A DNA stretch of 15,267 nucleotides, from contig DCIP01000161.1 of NCBI GenBank assembly GCA_002317115.1, forward strand, positions 3,780 to 19,046, given 5' to 3'. Every line of letters begins with the position of its first letter. Position 1 is the stretch's first letter. The position numbers and the translations under genes are program-made. The notes below the pieces were generated by a model. It ran no database searches and was not told the DNA's origin. It worked only from the letters and a program-made list of their open reading frames with translations. This document shows, piece by piece, positions 7,792 through 13,275 of the stretch. This DNA comes from Candidatus Scybalocola fimicaballi (GTDB lineage: Bacteria > Bacteroidota > Bacteroidia > Bacteroidales > Paludibacteraceae).

Positions 7792-8878
7792 TTTTACCAG
7801 TCAAATAGTATGGTGACAATGCCAAACATAAGGTTGAAAAGACTGGCCATAATAGTATATATAAAATTATTGATGTTAATCTCTTTTGAGGTTTGCTAGC
7901 GCTGACTAAACCGATAAGTTTTACCACACCCTCAATTATTAAAAATAAAAAGAGTACTGGGTAAGCAAATCCCGATAGAAATGCAACAAAATCTACCCAT
8001 AATGACCAATACCACAGCAAGAAGGATGAAGTAAAAGCAAAGGCTTTCGTGAGATCTGTAGCCTTAAATAATTTATTGTATGACTTTACTAATACGATAT
8101 TTCCGGCAGTCCATCTCGTCTTTTGCAATAAATATGATTTTAATGATGTTCTTTCTATTTCCGAGCAAACTGGCTGATGATAAGTTTTTACTGTATATTG
8201 TTTATTTAATAGATTAATCGTTGCAATTACGTCATCTTGAATTGCATCAGTGTCAATAATATCAATGTATTTTTCTCTGTTAGCAAGCATACAATAGCCA
8301 CTCAAGTTGGAAACGCCATAGGCATCTCTACCTGCTCTTACAACTCTCTGTCTCATATGTCGGTCTGTTTCTGCGACTGCGAATAACAAAGAATTCATCG
8401 ATGTCGAGATACCAACAGAATATGGACATAAGAAATCCACATTAGATTCAATAAAATAAGAGACAAATGATTCTACTTTTGTTTTAATCAAGGTAATATC
8501 AGCATCTAAAATCAAGACATTACGTTTTGTTGATAGATGTAGACAACCGATTTGGGCTTTTATCTTGCCTAAAGACTTCTCATTATACAGGATTTTTACA
8601 GTAGGGAATTCTTTCATGAGACAAGATGCAACAGATTCAGATCCTCCATCTATACAGAGGATGATGTTGTTAAACCCTACAGAAAACACGTTTGATAAAC
8701 AATTTCGAATAACCTCAATGTTTTCACGTGCAGCAATAATTACATCAAAACTATCCAAATCAGGTTTCGATGTACTTGATTGCAGATTGCATAATCTTCG
8801 CTGTTTTATGCTTTGAATTACAAATACTATCAAAATAGATATTTGAATAACAAGCAATAGAACTAAAATGTATTGCAT
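7766..8878 (-). CDS. Membrane-bound family 2 glycosyltransferase
   Basis: 370-aa GT2 enzyme with one N-terminal membrane helix (about 3-22), a cytosolic GT-A domain and about three C-terminal membrane helices (about 280-300, 303-325, 333-355). The donor/metal motif is DAD (125-127), the acidic base region is QDD (214-216) and the QxxRW motif is QKTRW (252-256), as in processive or lipid-directed synthases of the cellulose, chitin and NodC type. It therefore probably uses a nucleotide-sugar and works at the inner membrane on a lipid or polymer acceptor. It begins 5 bp after the HIT gene. A membrane transferase among soluble nucleotide enzymes implies that the product of the operon is attached to, or built on, a membrane acceptor (inference). 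Confidence 0.88.
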   Translation of the reverse strand: MQYILVLLLVIQISILIVFVIQSIKQRRLCNLQSSTSKPDLDSFDVIIAARENIEVIRNCLSNVFSVGFNNIILCIDGGSESVASCLMKEFPTVKILYNEKSLGKIKAQIGCLHLSTKRNVLILDADITLIKTKVESFVSYFIESNVDFLCPYSVGISTSMNSLLFAVAETDRHMRQRVVRAGRDAYGVSNLSGYCMLANREKYIDIIDTDAIQDDVIATINLLNKQYTVKTYHQPVCSEIERTSLKSYLLQKTRWTAGNIVLVKSYNKLFKATDLTKAFAFTSSFLLWYWSLWVDFVAFLSGFAYPVLFLFLIIEGVVKLIGLVSASKPQKRLTSIILYILLWPVFSTLCLALSPYYLTGKIVEQKTRR

Positions 8879-8883
8879 TTGTC

Positions 8884-9531
8884 TTATTTTTTATGTTCCT
8901 TTATATAATCGATTGTTTTATTTACGTTCCGTCTGCATTCTTCCGTAGAATATGTTATTCTCCAGTTATAGCTTAATTGGCAATAGGGCTGTAACATCAT
9001 GCGCAGAAACTGGTGGGGAAGAGTATGCGCAGGATAGGCAAATCGTTGGTTCTCGATTTCATAGAAAATGTATGGTTGTCTTTCAAGGAAAAACGAATGC
9101 AGAACCTCGTGAGGAGCCATAATTTTTGTTGATGAAACACACCCAGATTCACGAACATATTCATCAATCAAAGTGACTGTCATATTTGTAGGTCTTGGCA
9201 TAATATGCATGTGTGCATGATCAACAGAGGCTCCACCTTCACCTTCAATTACAGCACCGTGTTCAAAAATCAGCAAATCCTTTGTTCCAAGTAACTGTTC
9301 AGCTACACTCCTTATTCGAGAAAGCATAGAAATGTCTTCTATCTCACCAAAACTCGCATAGTGTTTCGTTGGAATCACAAGCAAATGACCTGTCACTAAT
9401 GGGGAAAGATCGGGAGAAATAGAAAAATCTTCATCTTCATAGAAGTACATCGCTGAAACGTCATACCCATTGTCAACTAAAAAAGACTTTCGGTTGTTAC
9501 CGCAAAATGGGCATGTAGAATGTTTATCCAT
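8884..9531 (-). CDS. HIT family nucleotide hydrolase/transferase
   Basis: 215-aa histidine-triad protein. The triad HAHMHIMP (105-112) has the expected nucleophile His107, and LVTGHLLVIPTKHYASFGE (45-63) is a typical HIT core strand-helix. The N-terminal CPFC (7-10) looks like half of a zinc site. The protein is longer than HINT/FHIT; the extra roughly 90 C-terminal residues have no recognised domain. HIT enzymes hydrolyse or transfer nucleotidyl groups through a nucleotidyl-histidine intermediate (family knowledge). It is separated from the deaminase gene by a single base. A role in handling a nucleotide-linked intermediate is likely; the substrate is unknown. Confidence 0.88.
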   Translation of the reverse strand: MDKHSTCPFCGNNRKSFLVDNGYDVSAMYFYEDEDFSISPDLSPLVTGHLLVIPTKHYASFGEIEDISMLSRIRSVAEQLLGTKDLLIFEHGAVIEGEGGASVDHAHMHIMPRPTNMTVTLIDEYVRESGCVSSTKIMAPHEVLHSFFLERQPYIFYEIENQRFAYPAHTLPHQFLRMMLQPYCQLSYNWRITYSTEECRRNVNKTIDYIKEHKK

Positions 9532-9532
9532 A

Positions 9533-9964
9533 TTAACTTTTGTTTTGTTCGTTGAGTTTATCGTAGCCCCACCACATAGGTGTTAATTCTCCTAAAGTAA
9601 TAGTGCTACGAGTTTTATAATCAGTAATTATTTCGGTTTCGCTGTTTTCTACAGATAGTTGCATTAGAAATTCTCTACAAGCGCCACAAGGAATAGATAA
9701 GTTACCTGATGGTGGTAAATCTCTAAATGTTGCTATTCGTTTTATTTTTGTTTGTCCGCTATTTACAAACATATTAATTGCGGCAACTCTTTCTGCACAC
9801 AAATTTGCCACTCCGCTGCAGCTTCTAATACAAAATCCAGTGTAAATGTCTCCATTCTCAGCCTCAATCGCACATACTACATGATGAGAATAAATAAAAG
9901 GCGAGGTGTACTGGGGGTGGTACAAGTCTTTTGCTGTATTGTATAATCTTTCCCAAATATCCAT
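9533..9964 (-). CDS. Cytidine deaminase-like zinc enzyme
   Basis: 143-aa protein with the CDA zinc signature CAE (Cys56, Glu58) and PCGACREF (Cys93, Cys96), a three-cysteine arrangement typical of small tetrameric cytidine deaminases. The substrate-binding N-I-E-N-A-S segment of ordinary CDA is replaced by CIRSCSG (45-51), and the C-terminus ends in TPMWWGYD, more like the blasticidin-S-deaminase side of the superfamily. A deaminase acting on a modified cytidine or another aminopyrimidine compound is therefore plausible (inference). It starts one base after the regulator's stop codon and is the first enzyme gene of the operon. An ordinary salvage CDA is less likely in this context. Confidence 0.87.
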   Translation of the reverse strand: MDIWERLYNTAKDLYHPQYTSPFIYSHHVVCAIEAENGDIYTGFCIRSCSGVANLCAERVAAINMFVNSGQTKIKRIATFRDLPPSGNLSIPCGACREFLMQLSVENSETEIITDYKTRSTITLGELTPMWWGYDKLNEQNKS

Positions 9965-9965
9965 A

Positions 9966-10661
9966 TTAAATTATTTTTTTGGTTATATAATCAATACTCT
10001 TTGTAAATAGGGAATCCTTCATTGTGCTTGAAAACAAAGAAAAAGCCCCTATCTGCTTACATGTTGTCATCGCTACACTTGCTGCAATAGTTACTACAGG
10101 AAGCAACGAAACGGTAATAGCACCGATAGCTAATGCTGCAACAGATCTGTTTGCTATTATTTCTTCATTCTTGTTTTCGTCCATTAACTTATATAGTGCA
10201 TTTTTGGCACCACTTGAAGTTAGTGTTGATTCTTCAACGTTAAGGAAATATGCAACTAATGACTTAAAATAAGGAAATGTCGATTCATAATCAATAAGCC
10301 CAGAAGTCATAATTGATATATATTCGTTCTGATCCTGTACATCATGGAAAAGCAATACTTCCTTCATTTGTGTAAAATTTGCCAAATCTATTTTGGTCCA
10401 GGAATCAATATTTCTTATTCCTTTTTTTTTGAGAAAATCTGCTACTTCTTTAGCAAAATCAATTCGCTTCTTGTACATAGATACATTAACACCGATTAGA
10501 TCGAAGCTCTTGTTAATTGAATCCACGGAGATAGACCCTTGTTTACGAAGGAATATGCTCACTTGCGCAGGAGTTGCTGAGATGCACTCTGCGAATTGAG
10601 CTTGTGACATTCCCATAGTCTTCAAGCGAGTTGTAATCACTTCTGCAATATCTGATGCCAT
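9966..10661 (-). CDS. XRE-type HTH protein with a C-terminal membrane segment
   Basis: 231-aa protein. Residues about 9-58 form a helix-turn-helix of the Cro/XRE type (MGMSQAQFAECISATPAQVS with the recognition region around 30-40). A middle helical region (about 66-165) has no recognised domain. A strongly hydrophobic stretch at 173-198 (AALAIGAITVSLLPVV and on) looks like a membrane helix. A membrane-linked HTH protein could sense an envelope or metabolite signal and control the operon it heads (inference). The ATG at 10659-10661 was chosen because the upstream in-frame TTG (10680-10682) belongs to the TATATTTG -7 box. It is the first gene of the eight-gene operon. Confidence 0.83.
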   Translation of the reverse strand: MASDIAEVITTRLKTMGMSQAQFAECISATPAQVSIFLRKQGSISVDSINKSFDLIGVNVSMYKKRIDFAKEVADFLKKKGIRNIDSWTKIDLANFTQMKEVLLFHDVQDQNEYISIMTSGLIDYESTFPYFKSLVAYFLNVEESTLTSSGAKNALYKLMDENKNEEIIANRSVAALAIGAITVSLLPVVTIAASVAMTTCKQIGAFSLFSSTMKDSLFTKSIDYITKKII

Positions 10662-10679
10662 ACACTTAATTTTGTGGTG

Positions 10680-10695
10680 CAAATATAGTATATTT
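10680..10695 (-). promoter_or_regulatory. Promoter of the eight-gene operon with overlapping inverted repeat
   Basis: On the minus strand TATATTTG (10680-10687) fits the Bacteroidota -7 box and lies only 18 bp before the regulator's ATG, giving a very short leader. The -33 region is T-rich but not a clear match. A perfect inverted repeat, AAATATA-g-TATATTT (10681-10695), overlaps the -7 box and could be an operator for the HTH protein (inference). Confidence 0.6.
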
Positions 10696-10780
10696 ACTTG
10701 AAAAATGCATATTATATTTCCATTTTCTATAATAAAGCAGCCTAATTTGTGTTAAATATGAAGAATATCTAAATGTTTTA

Positions 10781-10811
10781 TTGCGTATTTGATAAATACT
10801 GTATAACTTTG
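10781..10811 (+). promoter_or_regulatory. Promoter of the divergent two-gene cassette
   Basis: TTG at 10781-10783, a 20-bp spacer and TAACTTTG at 10804-10811 match the Bacteroidota -33/-7 consensus well. The first gene of the cassette begins about 47 bp downstream. The spacer contains the perfect inverted repeat GTATTT-gat-AAATAC (10785-10799), a possible repressor site. Confidence 0.65.
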
Positions 10812-10858
10812 CGCACATTTTACAATGGACTTTCGAAATCAATTAACAATTAATCCAT

Positions 10859-11152
10859 ATGAGGGGAAAAGTAAAATATGTTACCAGAAGTATCTGGCAC
10901 GAGGAGAACCAGTCAGACCACTGGAGATCTGACGTTCATTCTGTTCGTTACACAAATACTTACGCAGTATTGTATAACGGTGACGAGGTTGATATTGACG
11001 AGGATGACATCCGCGACTATTACGACCGAAGCAGAATCACACGTGAACTCGTCAGTGAGCTCAGTGACGATCTTCACAATGTGTGGATCGAGTACTATGA
11101 AGACGAGGATGGAGATTACTGCCTTGATGGCGAATTATCAGACTATATCTAA
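10859..11152 (+). CDS. Small acidic hypothetical protein
   Basis: 97-aa protein with no family I recognise. It is strongly acidic, with DEVDIDEDDIRDYYD (about 43-57) and EYYEDEDGDYCLDGELSDY near the C-terminus, and has no membrane segment or signal peptide. The ATG at 10859 follows a good promoter. Its stop codon overlaps the next start by one base (TAATG), so the two genes are probably translationally coupled. A longer overlapping reading frame in another register (10878-11195) is Ser/Thr-rich and looks like a shadow. The acidic surface could suggest DNA mimicry or binding to a basic partner, but that is speculation. Confidence 0.65.
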   Translation: MRGKVKYVTRSIWHEENQSDHWRSDVHSVRYTNTYAVLYNGDEVDIDEDDIRDYYDRSRITRELVSELSDDLHNVWIEYYEDEDGDYCLDGELSDYI

Positions 11153-11736
11153 TGGAAATTCAAGGACTTCTTCGAAATCAAAAGGTTCGAATTGATCACC
11201 ACCAACGTGGTTCTGGAACCCAAAACGATTGGGATGCTTCTTATAATGATGTTCACATTGATAAGTTCATAGCAAATAACAATGATGCATACAGCATAAA
11301 AATACCAATCAATACTAATAATCCTGTCACAATAGACCGTAAAGACGGTCAGGATGTTCCAGGGTGGCTAAAGAAAGAAATTAGTGATGCTTTCAAGGAT
11401 AGCAGCATACGACGTTCGTTTGTTGATGGCATTTGTAAAGCTACATCTGCTTATAACTCAAAAAAAATGACACCAGAGCAAAGAGCGAAACAAGCTATTG
11501 GTTATGTTCGGAAAGCATTCGGACTGTCAACTCCACGGTATGTCTTTAGAAACGACATCAAAAAGTTCTATGCTGGATTATATATGTTGAATGCTCATTA
11601 TTACTATATAATCCTAAAAGATGGATATATGTACTGTTCTCTTAACGAAGGTATTTGGAAAAGATTTTTTATAGGTAAGGAATCTGTAAACTACATTTAT
11701 GACAAAAAAATAAAAGGTACTCCATATAGAGAATAG
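11152..11736 (+). CDS. Hypothetical protein
   Basis: 194-aa protein of unrecognised family. The N-terminal part is polar and Asn/Asp-rich. The middle has MTPEQRAKQAIGYVRKAFGL (about 105-124), probably helical. The C-terminal part is rich in Tyr and Lys (YAGLYMLNAHYYYIILKDG and nearby). There is no signal peptide or clear membrane helix. It is coupled to the small acidic gene upstream by a one-base overlap and followed by a strong terminator, so the two genes form a self-contained unit divergent from the eight-gene operon. The charge contrast with the acidic partner hints that the proteins interact (inference). Confidence 0.65.
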   Translation: MEIQGLLRNQKVRIDHHQRGSGTQNDWDASYNDVHIDKFIANNNDAYSIKIPINTNNPVTIDRKDGQDVPGWLKKEISDAFKDSSIRRSFVDGICKATSAYNSKKMTPEQRAKQAIGYVRKAFGLSTPRYVFRNDIKKFYAGLYMLNAHYYYIILKDGYMYCSLNEGIWKRFFIGKESVNYIYDKKIKGTPYRE

Positions 11737-11761
11737 TAATTTCCCAAGTCAGCAAAATTGA

Positions 11762-11799
11762 CGACAGTAAGACATCAAATCTTGTTGTCGTTTTTTTTC
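11762..11799 (+). terminator. Rho-independent terminator of the two-gene cassette
   Basis: ACGACAGTAAGA (11762-11773) pairs with TCTTGTTGTCGT (11781-11792) over 12 bp, two of them G-U, with a 7-nt loop, followed by a run of eight T (11792-11799). It lies 25 bp after the stop codon of the 194-aa gene and between convergent genes, so it also marks the island boundary. Confidence 0.88.
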
Positions 11800-11817
11800 G
11801 ACGGATTAGAACCATTT

Positions 11818-12294
11818 TTACTTATACACCGTCACAAAACTTGTTGCTTTATCCATAATATATTGAATATTAGACTTTATGGCATCACGTATTCGCATAC
11901 TTAGGTGCACATCTTTCGCATTGCTCGCCACAGCGATTGTGAGATCTCCATCTTTGTAGATTGCTGGTGATGTGAAATCACATAACGGAGGATTGTCACA
12001 AACGCTTGCCAAAACATGTCGTTGCTCGGCATCACGTTTGATCTGCTGGTTGAGTTCGGAATTTTCTGTGCAGACGTAGACAAGCAAGGCTCCGTCGAGG
12101 TCGGATGGCTCATACTCCTTCTGAATGAGTTTGAATGGTAGAGCTTCGAAACCATCTTTGAATTGTGGGGAGATCACCGTCGCCTCATTGGTGAAGCGGT
12201 GGAGGATAGTGGCTTTGTGTAGCCCTACCCTTCCACCTCCTATAATGAGGATCTTTTTCCCTTCTATGTTGATGCTTATTGGCAAGAAATTCAT
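11818..12294 (-). CDS. Precorrin-2 dehydrogenase (CysG N-terminal/Met8 type)
   Basis: 158-aa NAD-dependent dehydrogenase that oxidises precorrin-2 to sirohydrochlorin; relatives also chelate iron to give siroheme. The dinucleotide loop is GGGRVG (19-24), and VCDNPPLCDFTSPAIYKDGDLTIAVAS (98-124) matches the family core with the catalytic-position aspartate at Asp100. It is shorter than typical 200-aa homologues because most of the C-terminal dimerisation/helical part is missing. It begins 6 bp after hemB and ends the hemC-cobA-hemD/hemB operon, placing it directly after the enzyme that makes its substrate. No C-terminal SUMT domain is present; that activity lies in the fusion protein upstream. 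Confidence 0.9.
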   Translation of the reverse strand: MNFLPISINIEGKKILIIGGGRVGLHKATILHRFTNEATVISPQFKDGFEALPFKLIQKEYEPSDLDGALLVYVCTENSELNQQIKRDAEQRHVLASVCDNPPLCDFTSPAIYKDGDLTIAVASNAKDVHLSMRIRDAIKSNIQYIMDKATSFVTVYK

Positions 12295-12300
12295 TGCAGA

Positions 12301-13275
12301 TTATTTATTATCTAAGCAGTATTGCTTTGCGTAATATGAGATGATGTATTTTGCTCCTGCACGTCTGATAGCAGTCAACGATTCGTGGAAAATGCGACGT
12401 CGATCAAACAATCCTTGTAGTGCGGCATTGAGAAGCATTGAATATTCGCCCGACACCTGGTAGGCGACGAGTGGATATTCAGGATATTCCTGTGCGGCAC
12501 GGTAGATGATGTCCAAATAAGCCATTGCTGGTTTGACCATAATCCAATCTGTACCTTCTTCAATATCTGCTTTGATTTCTTCAAGAGCCTGATTCTTAGT
12601 GCGGTAATCCATCTGGTATGTCTTTCTGTCGCCAAAAGACGGAGCTGAATCAGCAGCGTCACGGAATGGTCCATAATAAGCCGACGCATACTTAGCTGAA
12701 TAAGCAAGAATACGTGTGGATTTTGTACGCTCATCGCTATCAAGCCGACGTCGCAATGCCTCAATCTGTCCGTCCATCATCGCTGACGGTGCTACGAAAT
12801 CGGCTCCGGCAAGTGCATGCTGATAAGCCATTTCTGCAAGTAGTGGCAATGTACTATCGTTGTCGACGTCGTTGTTTTGAAGCAAACCACAATGTCCGTG
12901 GCTTGTGTATTCACATAAACAGATGTCGGTAAAAACAATAATCTTGGGATATTTCTCCTTGATGGCTCTCACCGCACGTGAGATTAGATTGTCTGGACTA
13001 TATGCTGCCGAACCACGTTCATCTTTCTCGTTCTGTGGAATAACGCCGAACAACAAAACCTTGTCGATACCAAGTTTGATTAGTTCCGCTATATCGTCAA
13101 GCAAAGTGTCGATTGAAAAACGGTCGATACCTGGCATTGTCTTGATGGGCTCTTTGCGTCCACTTCCGTCGACTACAAAATATGGATATATAAAATCGTG
13201 AGATTCAATAGGTTGTACATCTGCATATTTATCTCTAACCTCTTGTGTAAGTCTATATTGTCTGAATCTTTTCAT
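12301..13275 (-). CDS. hemB: Delta-aminolevulinic acid dehydratase (porphobilinogen synthase)
   Basis: 324-aa ALAD that condenses two 5-aminolevulinates into porphobilinogen. It has the zinc-binding cysteines of the Zn-dependent class in DICLCEYTSHGHCG (Cys119, Cys121, Cys129) and the two Schiff-base lysines Lys195 (AYSAKYASAYYGPFRDA) and Lys248 (MVKPAMAYLD). It is of full family length. It overlaps the 3' end of the hemC-cobA-hemD fusion by 23 bp, where the HemD portion is cut short, so the two are translationally coupled. The ATG at 13275 fits the N-terminus expected for the family (RFRQYRLT). Confidence 0.97.
   Translation of the reverse strand: MKRFRQYRLTQEVRDKYADVQPIESHDFIYPYFVVDGSGRKEPIKTMPGIDRFSIDTLLDDIAELIKLGIDKVLLFGVIPQNEKDERGSAAYSPDNLISRAVRAIKEKYPKIIVFTDICLCEYTSHGHCGLLQNNDVDNDSTLPLLAEMAYQHALAGADFVAPSAMMDGQIEALRRRLDSDERTKSTRILAYSAKYASAYYGPFRDAADSAPSFGDRKTYQMDYRTKNQALEEIKADIEEGTDWIMVKPAMAYLDIIYRAAQEYPEYPLVAYQVSGEYSMLLNAALQGLFDRRRIFHESLTAIRRAGAKYIISYYAKQYCLDNK

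Noticed and set aside
10878..11195. Alternative 105-aa reading frame over the acidic gene
   Set aside because: It overlaps two genes joined by a TAATG junction, has low-complexity Ser/Thr composition, and starts without any promoter-proximal support.
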